Source: Ricinus communis (Eukaryota; Streptophyta; Magnoliopsida; Malpighiales; Euphorbiaceae). From it: a stretch of DNA of 64,000 bases. Positions 25,933-38,293 of the stretch are shown here, one piece after another. The stretch covers positions 9,113,001-9,177,000 of the forward strand of contig NC_063263.1 in NCBI RefSeq assembly GCF_019578655.1, given 5' to 3'. Each line of letters begins with the position of its first letter. Within the stretch, counting starts at the first letter, position 1. The notes under the pieces were generated by a model. It did no database searches, was not told the DNA's origin, and saw nothing but the letters and a program-made list of their open reading frames with translations. Both the position numbers and the translations under genes were made by a program.

Positions 25933-28900
25933 CAGAACACAACTCTTCTCTCTGTCTCTTCAGTAATAAAGAATGAATCTTGAAACTTTGAGGTCAAACC
26001 AAAAGTGAAAAAGACACAAAACTTTTAAAAAATACCCAGTGGCTACCTAGTGTAGTCTTCCATTTTAAGTAGCATAATTTAGTGCAAACAAGAGTGATTG
26101 ACCTCGTTTGAGTTGAAACACAGCTGCTACCAATTAATATATATAATGACTTAAAACTTATCAACCATCCCAAGGCCAAACTCTCTCTTTCTTCCTCTCT
26201 GCTGTGGATCACTTATTCACATTTCCGTTGCTTAATGCTGCTGTTTATTTTAATGGATTAAATTTGTTTTCGTGTTCTTGTAGTATATATATATATCTCT
26301 TTTTTTCGGGTCTGGGATTTGTTCCACCTTCTTTACCTGTTACTATGACTTGCCTTGGATTTGAATTGAATGTCCGTCAGTTGTCCTTCTTTGCCTGTCA
26401 GCGTCACATTCTTTGCGTTTTGTTAAGACTTTCATATTAATCCTCCTTTTTATGCTATTGCCACTCTTCTTTTTTTTTCTTTTTTTCTTTTTCCTTTTAA
26501 TCTTTTTGCAATCAGATTTAATTATTTATGAAGCCATTTCAAAAAGAAAATAAATAAATTTATCACAGACCCTCCATCACTAATTTTCTTTCCTTTAAGT
26601 CACGTTTAAATATTAACTAATTAATATGCATCTCAATTATTAGAAATTAATTAATACCAATAATATAAATATTATTTATACATAATTTATTGTGTAGATG
26701 AGAATATGATCTAAAATTAGGTGAATAAAAGTATTCTACAATAAAAAAGCATATCAATAAATATTCAAATATAAAAATAAAAAATATTATATAAATTAAT
26801 GGATCCTCTATAAATTTAAAAAAAAAATTAAAAAATTTCGATTAATAAAATACAGAAAACTTATGGCATATAGCTAGAATCAAAATGAAAAAAATAATAA
26901 TTTGACTCTCTAAAAGTAGAAAATAAAAAAAAAACTCTTCATTTTATATTTATATATTTAAACTCTTAATTTATTAAATAACTCTTTATATAAAGAATTT
27001 GATATAAATAAAAGAATTTGATATAAATAAAAAAAAGTGATTAGGATGCTCTAAATGTCCAATTGGACTAAAACACAATGAATAGTTAAATATTAAAAAT
27101 AAATAAATTTTCAAATCTTCTAGAATATTTCAAAAGAGAGATCCGTTTCAGAATTATAATAGATTCTTTTCTAATATAAAGATTATATAAATTGAATACA
27201 AGTGATGATATGGAAAGGAAATGTTAATCCTTGTAGTGTATCTAATTATGAAATTACTTAAACTAGGGGAAAAAACTACTCATTCATTATAAAAATATTA
27301 TATATCATATATTAAATTTATAAATATAGAAAAACAAAGGCTTAAAATTGAGTTTCCTTGTTCAAAGCAATAGCCAATCCTTGGGAAATGCACGTGAGTA
27401 ATGAGCAATATTAGTGTATTTTGGACAAGAAAGTGAAATTTCCATTATTAATTTGTCATATATATGATATTAATTTGTCCTTTTGACCAAATAAGTTGTT
27501 AGTCTTTCTTGGTAAACAACTGGGATGTATTTCTACCTAACCAAAATACAAGTTAATTGCTACAATTAACCCTCCTAATCAAGATTCTAAGTAGATGGCT
27601 TTACATTTTCTTGTTAGATCATCTCTTGATCTTTGATGAATTTAAAATAATTAAACATTTCAAGAGGACTAATATTTGTTTTAAGAAGGCTAAGAGCTCA
27701 CCTTATGACATAGTAATGCACGAAGAAAACAATATCTTGCTTTTAAATCAAGAAACTGCAATTGGTTATTTCGTGTGATATATAATCTTAAGAAGAAAGT
27801 TGATAAATGTTGAATCTTATGGTAATGAATAAAGAAAGACTAAACTTTTCTTGTTCATTCATACACTCCAACTATGATGAAATATTAGTGGTATTGGATT
27901 CTTACCTTTTGGACCTAACAAAAAGACATTGTCCTCTCCTCTGCCAATTGAATCAAAACAAGGAATGTTTTGGTAAATTTCATTTTTAATTTATTTTTAT
28001 TTTTCTTATTGGTGTTGTATCTCAAACTAGGCCTATTTATTCATCTTCAGATGTCTTAAGATAGCCTTAAGGATTCAAAGAGTCGACGGCGAGAGTATCG
28101 GCTTCTGATGGGTCTTGAATGTAAAATTTTAAATCTTAAGGTCAACTATTTTAAGGAATTAAGCACTTGTGCTATATCTCATTGGCAACTAATTTCATTT
28201 TTTATATGTAAATTTGGTTGTGTTTTTCTTTTTATTAATATCCTTAAATTTTAATTTGTAAATTTCGAAATTTTTAAATGTCTTTTTTTATAAAATCCCA
28301 TCAAAAGTTCAAAGAGATGTAGCATTATAATTGACTACCCTTGCTCTAATTTCGCACCAAAGCTCACTATTTGTACTTATGGTGAATTTCCAATAATTTT
28401 TCTTTTGAAAAGAATTAGACTAAAAAGGACTTATAGGGTACAAATTTAAAATTCAAAGATTTGTAAAGGACATTGAAACCTAAGGACATAAGAAAATAGA
28501 TTTGAGGGAGTGTGGGTGAAAATTGCCCAAAAGAATGTTAGTTGTTCAGTTATTTCACTTCCACAACAAAAGTTGCTTTCTTTCGGACCGAGCAAGAACT
28601 GTTCAAATTTCTGCTATCTATTTTATATCTTTTTTCTTTAGTTATTAATAATAAAGTTATCTCAGTTGATCCAAAATCAAAGATATTTTGTTGAGAGTAA
28701 ATTCAATGTGGGTTTTTACAATCATCAGTATATATTTATTATTATGGGAATATTTGGTTAAAAGAAGAAATTAAGAAGACTTGCATATAGAAAGAATTGG
28801 TGTGGACCAATTGAGAATTTAGTTCAGATAGACAATGTGTTACAAAATTATTGGTAGTTCTTACTGTTAGGTGGGATATAAAGGCAAGCATCTTCTTTAG

Positions 28901-31900
28901 AAAAATAATAATTTAGTTGAATTTTATCACATGCTTTGAGAATTGTATTTATAGCTTCCTTCTCAATTTGTATCTTATATTTATAAATATCGTTTGCATG
29001 TGATCATTTATGAACTTTGTTGGATTGGATGGGAGAGTATTATTTTGGTTTTCTTTTTTGTACTTTTGGAATTTCTAAATAAATGTGATTGATAAAGCTT
29101 AAGTATTTATGAGACACTCTATCAATTCAACTAATTAAGCTCAAGGAAATGTAAAAATGAGGACAAAAAGTATATATTTTTTGGTATAAAATTCTTAATT
29201 TATTATTTATTTTTAGAAAGAGATTCCAAAGTTTAAATCCTATTGAGTGGCGTAATATTTTTTTTTTTAAAATAACAGATATTCCATATAATTTACCTTA
29301 ATTGTTTTTTTAATTGTCAGAAGAAGCAAAGATAAGAAAATTAAAAATAAAGGAGAATAATTTATTTTTTTTTCTGAACTTGGTGAGTTTTGAAATTATT
29401 AGAAAAAAGTTTAAAATTGTATGTATTTTAATGTATTCTTTTAAAGATAAATTTAAAAAAATTATTATATGGTTTCACTCATCGTAATAATGGGTTTGTG
29501 GTTTATTTTGTAATAAAAACTTATCATATGATTTATTTCATTAACAAATTAGTACCAAACGTTGTTTATTAGCTATGATGTGGTTTCACATTTTTGCAAT
29601 TTCATACCCTGTGATTATTCTTTATAATATTTTTATTTATTTCATTTGTCTCTTATATATCTCAATCAATTTATTATATTAATATTTATGATTTGATATT
29701 AATATAACATAAATCATTAATAATAAATATTTTCAGAATAATTTTACATAGCTTTATGCTTAAAAAATTTGTAGATATATTTAAAAAAATATTATTTTAG
29801 TTTAATTATTAATTATAAAAATATATTGTTATCATTTATTTCAAGCGTAAGACAATTAATTAGCTGTCAAATTACTTAAAAATAGTTATTGTATTACAAT
29901 TAAAATTAATTTGAGAGATACCTTGTAAAAAATTTATTATATTAATTTAATTTAGTAATAAAGTATTAAAAAGTAACACAGAAGATGTAAATATATAATA
30001 AAGAAAAACCACATAGTATGAAATTGTAATAATGTAAAGCTATATTAAAGTGCATTAACATGTTTAGTAGTAATTTATTAATAGAGTAAACCATAAAGTA
30101 GTTTTTTATCACCAAGTCCGTTATTACAAATGAGTAAAACCAGAAAGTAGTATTTTTATACTAATCTCTTTTTATTAAAAAAATTTGCATATAATATCAT
30201 TATTTGACTAATAGTTCAATTAATTAGTAAACATTAAATAAATCAGATTAAAAAAAAGAATGAATTTGGTTAAAATAAAAGATGAACATAATTAGAATAA
30301 ATAATAAAAATCAATAGGAATTTTGGAGACAATTGGCTGATTCTGAATTAACAGTTAAAACAAAGGTTAATATAAATTAAGAACTATTCTAAAAAAGGTA
30401 ACCTAAAAAGGCTTTCGAGTGAGAGAGACGTTTTTTTCTTTTTTTTTTCTTCTTTTAGAAGAAAGAAAGAGAATTTAAGGGAAATTGAGAATAAATTATG
30501 TAGAAATTTGAGTTATTATTAGGAAAAAAAATGTATATTTTAGATTATATTCCTACGTGTAAGGCTCAAATAAAAATAAAAAATAAATTATTTTTTCTTC
30601 TTCATTTTTTTCTTTTTAATTCTTTATTAGTCTTAAAAATTTAGTGTTTGTTTTTTTGTTTATTGAATTTAGCTGCCACCAGTATTAGTGATTATGGTGG
30701 CAGCCACTTCATGTTTTCTCTTTTTATATATTTTTTACTTATTCTTTTCTATTTAATAATCTAATTTATTTATTGTTTGTGATGTTTATTTTGTTATATC
30801 ATTTTGAGTGAATATTTATGAGTCATCCCATATATTATTATGTCTATATTTTTATTGTGGTGCACAAATTTTAGTAAAAAAAAAGAAATATTAAAAAATT
30901 GAAAAAAGAATATAAAATAAATAATGAAATCTGTAAAAATAAAAGAAAGTAAACAATCTAATTATTAAAATCTAAAAAAAAAAAACAAAATAATCATAAG
31001 AAATTATAAAAATTAAATTAGAAAACTATGTTAAAATCAAACCTCCTACTTCCATCAAATTTAAATTAGTGTTTGTTTCAGATGTCGTCCTCCTGTCAGT
31101 CTTTTGATAAAAAACTGTTAGGTAAGATAATTGGTTTCATTTAATACTTTCAGATCTGTTAGCAAAATAAAGCTGCACAACGTTTTGCACATATCAGTTT
31201 GGATTCATTTGATCAGACGTATCACAAAAAAAGAATTTTCCACCAAAATTAATCAGATCTTTCTTATAATCTAAGGATTATTTTCCACCAAACATGTTAT
31301 CGTTCGAGACCTGCCCTTTTGTCGCATTAACCATCAATGTAATCAAATATTCAACTTACTTTCCTTTTTTTTTGTTCTTCACTTGCATACTCTAAAATCT
31401 TTTTTAATCGGTCATTCATAGAGTAAATATACGTTTCAATTTGAGTAAAGTTTTAAGTTCGAAGTCTTTACTCCTCGTTTGTCATTTCGGAAAAAAAAAA
31501 AACATAATGATGGTGATCATAATTATGTCTTTAATATATAATTAGAAGATTAGTATTACGAAAAAAGACCTACGATCAAAAATATTTAATTTTATGATTT
31601 TGGCGGGTGAATTGCTGTTATTACTTTTACTTTACATATTTGACATAATTATTAATTAAATATTAAATTTTTAATAATTTTATCTAGTTGTTTTATAATT
31701 TTAAAATAAATATAAATATTTTTAATTTATTTTTAGAAACATTTTTTGTAACAATTTTTTAAAATTTTATAATAAAAAATAAAATAAAAAATCAATTCTA
31801 CTCACTAACATAAAAGTCAGTGAATTAATAAAGAAATTATTACATTTAAATATAAAATATATAAAAAAAATGCATATATATGAGATATTTAATGGTCATA

Positions 31901-33715
31901 TTATCATGTTTAGGATAATCTATTTTTGCTAATTCATAATTATATTTAATGGATATTATGTCCATATTATAATGTCCATTTGAATGAATTAATGAATATG
32001 GTTTTCACTAATGATAAATATCTATTAACAAACTAACAAAAATTGTGTCCATGAATGATGATTGCTTATGTCAATCATAAAAATATTTCAATATGCATCA
32101 CAAATATTGAAGAACATTATATATATAGACAATGACATTGCAGTAAACAAAATAAACATGAACATTAACCATATTGAATATTAAATTTACAGATAATGGA
32201 TATTTAAATACAAGAAAATTAATTATTATAGGATATTACATCTAATAAACATTATACTTATAGAAATTGAACATTTTAGTACATGTTAAATGAACAAAAA
32301 AATCAATATGTATCTGGTCCAATAATTTTTTTTTATATATGTTACTATATTTTAACATATAAATTTTTTGTTTTGACACGTGTACTTATTATTGATACAT
32401 AGAATTCAAGTTTATGTGCAATTTTGCAGTTTATTCTATTAATTTATCAAAAATTTTCATATTATTATACTAATAAAATTTTATAATAAAAAATAAGAAA
32501 AATATTAAAAATATTTAATTTGTTATTATTTTTAAAAATATTATAAATAATTATAAAACATTATAAATTCTATTTAATTTTATATATAAATTATTTATAA
32601 TCAAAATAATTACGAAAATCATATAACAGGTGGGTAGAAAATTTGTTCTCGTAAATATATAAAATATTTATTCAATATATAATTCTTTAATATAATTTTT
32701 AATTTTTATAAATTCATTTATCATAATTAAGAATTAAGAAAAAGAGAACAAATAAAATTTCATTTGTAAAAAATAAGTACACACATCAAAACAAAAATCT
32801 TCAAAATAATGACACATATTAAAAAATTTACCCCTTTAATATATATAATCGAAAAATAATTATAAAATTAGAATGACTAAAATTGGATCAAATTAGAATA
32901 AAAAATGATAATGAAAAAATAATTATTTTGATTATTATTTATAATTAAAATAATTACGATAATCCTACAACATGTGAGTAAATAACTAGTACTTTTTTAT
33001 AAATATATAAAAAAAATATTTTTATAATATTAATTTTATAAATTTATTTTATCATAATTAAAAAAAATTAAAAGAGGAGGGATAAAATTATAATTCAACA
33101 CAATTCAAATTAACGTCTTTGGACCCTTGGAACCATATACTTACATGGTATGGAATCCATGTTATAATTTGCATTAGATTAATACCTCGCATTGATTCAT
33201 GACCTATCCCGCAAAAATATTATATAACACACTATTTTTTGTACCGACTCTTAGTCCAATTCGTGTCACGTATAATGTATTTATAAAATTACATTGTTAA
33301 TAAAATGAGTAACCTCAAAGTATGAGAAACAGATTTGTAAGAACATTATATGTCTGGTCAAGATTGATACCTGTGGCTTGATGGAGTTTCAGATAAAGGA
33401 CTGTGGTTCTTTTGCGACAAAATGATATCATATAGTTTGTTTCATTAGCAGGCAACTGAGCATCTCAGGGGTGGGACTCTGAGCTGATATCGGGGGCAAT
33501 GAAAGCTGACGTGTGTAAGGGTAAAAATAGCATGCGACAATAAAGGGTGAATTGCCAACCAGTTTTCTTTAACATTATTGTCTGTTTAATTTAATGGAAT
33601 AAGCTACATGGTATGGTATCTACTTGTGTTGAAAAAACCACTTATAATTTCAGGAATTCTCTGATCGAGCATCATTTTATATTGGCATATTCCTCAAGTG
33701 TCATTGGAGATATAC
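25933..33715. other. Gene-poor AT-rich gap inside the TauE/SafE cluster
   Basis: This 7.8 kb stretch has no supported gene. It starts with the promoter of copy A; a TATATATTAAT box on the minus strand lies at about 26134-26144. It then runs through AT-rich sequence with old, diverged repeats: 31700-31920 resembles 39690-39890, and 32336-33090 holds a set of related direct and inverted repeats. No transposase or reverse transcriptase coding was recognised. Confidence 0.5.
32336..33090. repeat. AT-rich direct and inverted repeat cluster (MITE-like)
   Basis: Two segments, about 32590-32765 and 32934-33090, are diverged direct copies. Both contain TTATTTATAATYAAAATAAT, then ATAAATTYATTTWATCATAATTAA. 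The stretch near 32355-32400 (GTTTTGACACGTGTACTTATT) recurs inverted near 32770-32815. A further copy lies at 13797-13900. Without defined ends this is only suggestive of a short non-autonomous element. Confidence 0.45.
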
Positions 33716-34804
33716 CTGAGCAAAGTCTAACAACCAATATGGTGCTGAACAAGTTCTTGTATGAGGCTGCAAGAATATATTTACAAGATTTTCAATTACT
33801 CTTGGTGTCTCAAACATCAACTAAAAGCAAGGGATCCTGTAAAATAGGAACTTCAGAAAAGAAAAGAAAAGAAAAGAAAACCTTGGCAATCTGCAAAGCA
33901 AGGATGATCAGCCAGATAGCAAAGAGAAGTGTAAGTGCCTTCCACTCAACATTCTCAAGAACAAGTGAGAAATTAAATGTTACTAATTAGGTAATAATAA
34001 GTAGAATCAAAACATAGACAAATAAAGACCATAAACTTTTTTTTTGCAAATTTTAGTATATAAGTGAGCCAATAGAAGACAGTTCATACAAAAGAAATGA
34101 AGATAATTACTAGAAGAACTGTAATCATCCAATCGGCAAAAATCACATCGAGAGCAACTCCAATGCTAACTCCTAAAACCAACATTGGTTGTCTCTTGTT
34201 CAGATTATAGTATGATGTTGCAAATGATGTGTCCGTGATCATACCTGATAAACAAATCAAAACTGCTAAATCATTAAAAAATTAACCTTAGTAAGATTAT
34301 ATAAAATCATTCTTTGCCATTACGTTTGGATCAATTAAGAGTAGCTCTTACATCTTGTTATGGCTATTGATGAATTTGCATCGAACCCAATAATCATGCT
34401 AAGCATTTTAAACAAAATGCCGCCACCACAAACACCTCCTGCACTCCCAAATGCTGCTCCAAGGAATCCAATTACTGCTCCCACCACAATTTCCCAGATA
34501 AATTTCAATCTATCTAGACCAACAAAACATAGACTTAAAGCTAAAAAAGATACACAGGATGACAATATCCTTTTTTTTTTTTTGTTCCTGGGTTCTCCTA
34601 CATTCTCTAAGTAATGCAGAACATGTGATCGAGAAATAAATAGAGAATCAGACATCTAAGTGAAATTGAGCTTACTAGCCAGCTACGAGAAACCCTTTGA
34701 GTCGGACTGTAAGTTGAAGATGCTTGTTTCACACTTAACTCTGTTGAAATCACCAGTGAAGCCACAAGAACTATACCAACAAAAAATTTCCTGAGAAGAG
34801 CTTT
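33716..34804 (-). pseudogene. TauE/SafE family pseudogene, copy B
   Basis: A remnant of the same gene as copies A, C and D, in the same orientation. Recognisable pieces, 5' to 3', are: a truncated exon 1 (34676 to about 34804, VGIVLVASLVISTE, donor kept but HVWP now RSWL); exon 2 (34352 to about 34511, with GGVCGGG replacing GGVGGGG); exon 3 (about 34107-34244, with an in-frame loss of about 18 codons covering the RHPTL...DYDLALL region); exon 7 (33882 to about 33972); and exon 8 (33716-33766, still exactly 51 nt, CSAPYWLLDFAQ). Exons 4-6 and 9-12 are absent, and no start codon context remains. A retrotransposon fragment abuts the 5' end. It cannot encode a working transporter. Confidence 0.9.
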
Positions 34805-35310
34805 TCGAATTTCTTTGCACACTCTTCACTATGTTGCTTGATCTGAGCCACGGTGGCATTAGCTCTTATACCTGTTTTTACTATTTCCTGGCCAAAGGGA
34901 TATTTATCACCATTGAATATGGGAGGTGTGACTGCTGTGAAGTTGCTTGCAGCCACTTTCAAGTTCAGGTTTTCTAGAGGTTTTCACAGTCCCTAAAAGA
35001 TCAAATATAGCTCTAATACCATGATGATTTAACACTAAAAAGAAAATGTAAACTGAGGGAAACTCAGCGCATTTTCATTAATAAAACCCTCATATATAGG
35101 CTGTAGATATAACAGTAGTTAGTAAGAGTCAAAAAGCAAATAACGATTACCAATTACAATTCTGATTTTATGTTCCTTTAATTTGATCTAACTTTAAGCA
35201 CTATCACATATCTGTATACAGCAGCTATTTTAATTATCTAAAGACAGTACATCAGAAGACATTTATAAAATCTGGTAATAAGCTAAATTTAGAGCATTTG
35301 TGTCACAACA
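34805..35310 (-). mobile_element. Truncated Ty1/Copia-type LTR retrotransposon (LTR, PBS, gag fragment)
   Basis: Read on the minus strand: a candidate LTR at 35310-35022 (289 bp) begins TGTTGTGACAC and ends CA. It contains a TATA box (CCTATATATGAGGG) at about 35087-35100. Directly after it, 35021-35010 reads TGGTATTAGAGC, one mismatch from the initiator-Met-tRNA primer site TGGTATCAGAGC typical of plant Copia elements. A gag N-terminal remnant follows (34962 to about 34805: TPPIFNGDKY, ATVAQIKQHSEECAKKF), with internal loss. It stops where pseudogene copy B begins. No protease, integrase, reverse transcriptase or 3' LTR was found. Confidence 0.75.
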
Positions 35311-35772
35311 TTCATCACACGAGATGGAGGATTTGGAACTAAAAACACTACATTTCTGGCGTCTGACATGTCGTGATGATGGTGCAAATTTTTTGAAAAA
35401 GGGGTTGGGGATAAGGGTTAAAGCATGTCATAACCAACCAGTGATGAGCCCTGAACATTGCAAACTCCAGGCATCGATCGATCCTATCATTGCAGACTTC
35501 ATTCATTTTAACAAAATCAGAATCATTAGTTGCTAAAAAGAAAATAAAAAAGAGGACAGGTACTAAAGCAAGCTAAATTTTCAACTGAAGCTAGCTACAT
35601 GTAGATTCATGAGTAAATCTCAGCATTAATTTCTATGCCCCTGTAGACCTTCAGGCTGCTTTCCACTGAATTCTATGGTGTCTCTAACAAAACGCTTTTA
35701 CAGTTTTTAGAATTGGGTACATTTAACAACTTGTCAATGATCAGAATCATGAATTTATAAGAAGGAACGACG
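35311..35772. other. Intergenic, between retroelement fragment and copy C 3' end
   Basis: About 460 bases with no recognised coding. It should include the 3' UTR of copy C. A plus-strand open frame at 35300-35536 has no family resemblance. Confidence 0.5.
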
Positions 35773-38293
35773 CTACGAATATAAACAAATGTCTTCAAAT
35801 CCCATGTACTCTTTCCTTTCAATCTTTTTGATCATGTCTGCTAACCCAACTCCACCTGCTCCAGAAAAAATTCAAAGCCTTGAAATTAGTTACAATTCTA
35901 GCTGTATTCTTAGTTTTTAAAGTCTTTGAAGAAGCTATGATCTATACATACCTAATGATATAGCACTGACCAAGATTGTGAAAGACAAAATGAAGATGAT
36001 TATGGATGCTCTTCCTAACATATCAATGACTTTTTTCACTACATATTGCCCCACGAAGCCAGCAAGGGTGGTCACAGCAAAGGGATAGAGAGCTGTGTAT
36101 GTTAAAAAATTGATTAGTGCATGTCTAAATCGATTATGAATGATGAATTCCTTGAGTTCATTATCAACATGATTGCTAAACAAGTTACCATAAGGAACTG
36201 GGAAACGCTTCAGAAGGTAATATTCCACGACAGACATGGATGCGGAAAATGTCATTGCAAATGTGGCTGTCGCACTTGACACCTACAGGCAATTACGGAA
36301 CATGTTAAAATAAAGGCATAGAAATGTTACTCTTTCAGAGAAAACGTTAAACTAATGCACCTGTGGAGGGATTCCCATTTCAAGAAAAAGTGGACCTAAA
36401 ATGAATCCTCCGCCAAGACCGAGCAATCCTCCAATAATGCCAGCCAATAGACCAGAAAAGCAATAAAGAAGCAACTTATGTACCCGCCAATTGCTTCCTG
36501 CTTCTCCTCTGGATGCAATTTTTCTCCGTCCTTTGTAAAGTCTAACTGCCTGATATATAGTTAATGACGCAGCTACCGGAATCTGAAAGACCAGAAAAGC
36601 AAAAAAATCACAGGGCGATGAAATCGAATTTTAGGATTATCCCTGTCAGGATCCTGAAATTGTATTATTGAACATTGGCCTTTCCTTTAAGAATCATATG
36701 AGGAGTTACCTGAGCAAAGTCTAATATCCAATATGGCACAGTACAAGTTTTAGTGTAATTCTGCAGAAAACATAACAAAATTTTCTATTGCTTCAGTGGC
36801 TATTAAAATGGCATATAAAATAAAACAATACCAATAAAGGATACCTTAGCAATCTGCAAAGCAAGGATCATGAACCAGATAACTAAAAGAAGTCCAAGTG
36901 CTTTCCAGTAAACATTTTCAATGAGAGACACCTGAGAATATTTTTTAAAAATCAGTACAGTTCTTACTAGATTGTGTTGTTTTCCTACCAAAATTGTAAA
37001 AGTATATTGGTGCTGTTAGTATTTAACCTTTTCCTTTTTAGGACCTTTGGTTTCAATTTGAGCATTATCGCTTAAGATTTCAGGAGGAGGTGTGGGAATC
37101 ACCACTTCAGCGTTGTCACCTAATAACAATGGAGCAATCTAGCCCACCTCAGGATTCTTTCAGTGACTGCAGATTTATTTACTCAAATTCGAATAACAAA
37201 CGAACTCACCATTCAACTCCAGGGGTGTGACAGCCTCCTGAGAACTCAAAATCCAGTGGGGAAATGAATATTAAAGAAATACTCAACGTATAATGAAAAC
37301 TATAAGTCAGATCAGGCCTAAAAATTTGTGAAAATTATAAATTATATGTACCTTCTTTTTTATGGTTTCCTTCTTCCATGTTTGAATGCCCTTTGAAAAG
37401 GCCTTGGTTGACATAACTGCAGGTAGTATATACAATCAATAACTTAGTTGTACACGAAAAGCAGTCACATAATATAAATATGTAACTAAGGAAGGAAAAG
37501 ATATGATTACATATAAAGATAATAATTAGCAAAACTGTGATCATCCAATCGGCAAAAATAACATTGAAAGTAACTCCAATGCTAACTCCTAGAACCAGCA
37601 TTGGTTGGATTAGGAGAGCAAGATCATAGTCGATCACTGGCATTTCAAGAGTAGGATGTCTCTGCTTCAAATTGTAGTATACTGTTGAAGCTGCTGCACC
37701 AGTTATCATGCCTGATCAAACAAACATAATACAGCTCCATATTAAAACAACTCGACAAAATCACATGAACATTATCCAAGTATTCATTTCAAGGATCAAT
37801 CACTTACATTTTGATATGGCTATTGATGATTTTGCATCGAACCCAATAATCAAGGTAAGCATCGGAACATAAATGCCACCTCCTCCGACACCTCCTGCAC
37901 TCCCAAATGCTGCTCCAAAGAATCCAATAATAGCTCCCACCACAATTCTCCACCCAATTCTCATTTCCTGTTCAATCATTATTTCATACAAATAGTTAAC
38001 AATGAAACAATTCCAGGTTGGTTTCTGCTTTTCCTACACTTTCTAAGTGCACTACTTCTTCAGGAAAACAATAAAGAAACAAATAACTAATGTGGAACTG
38101 AGCTTACCGGCCAGACATGTTTATAGTCTGAATGACCTTTATTTCCATGATGCAAATATCCAGCCTGTTGAGTCTGATTGTAAGATGAAGCTGACTCTGC
38201 TACAATCACCATTGAAGCTACAACAATTAAACCAACCAAATATTTCTTCCTCAATCTTAAATTCCATTCTTTTAACCCACTGCAGTCCATCAT
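35773..38293 (-). CDS. Sulfite exporter TauE/SafE family protein, copy C
   Basis: Twelve exons: 38108-38293, 37808-37967, 37511-37711, 37352-37416, 37210-37237, 37028-37119, 36845-36931, 36710-36760, 36361-36582, 36189-36282, 35952-36092, 35773-35855. They total 1410 nt, 469 residues. Exons 2-11 match copies A and D in length exactly. Both glycine motifs are intact ([40 protein letters not shown]). The start is the first of two adjacent ATGs ([10 protein letters not shown]) in an open frame lacking earlier ATGs. Exon 1 is shorter than in A or D and carries a hydrophobic segment ([17 protein letters not shown]). The tail [12 protein letters not shown] lacks the final Glu-Ala of the other copies. 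The pseudogene copy B resembles this copy most (LDFAQ in exon 8). Confidence 0.94.

Noticed and set aside
33613..33990. 125-codon plus-strand frame
   Set aside because: It runs antisense to exons 7 and 8 of the TauE/SafE pseudogene and shows no family of its own.
35300..35536. 78-codon plus-strand frame beside the LTR
   Set aside because: No retroelement or host family motif; it overlaps the probable LTR boundary.
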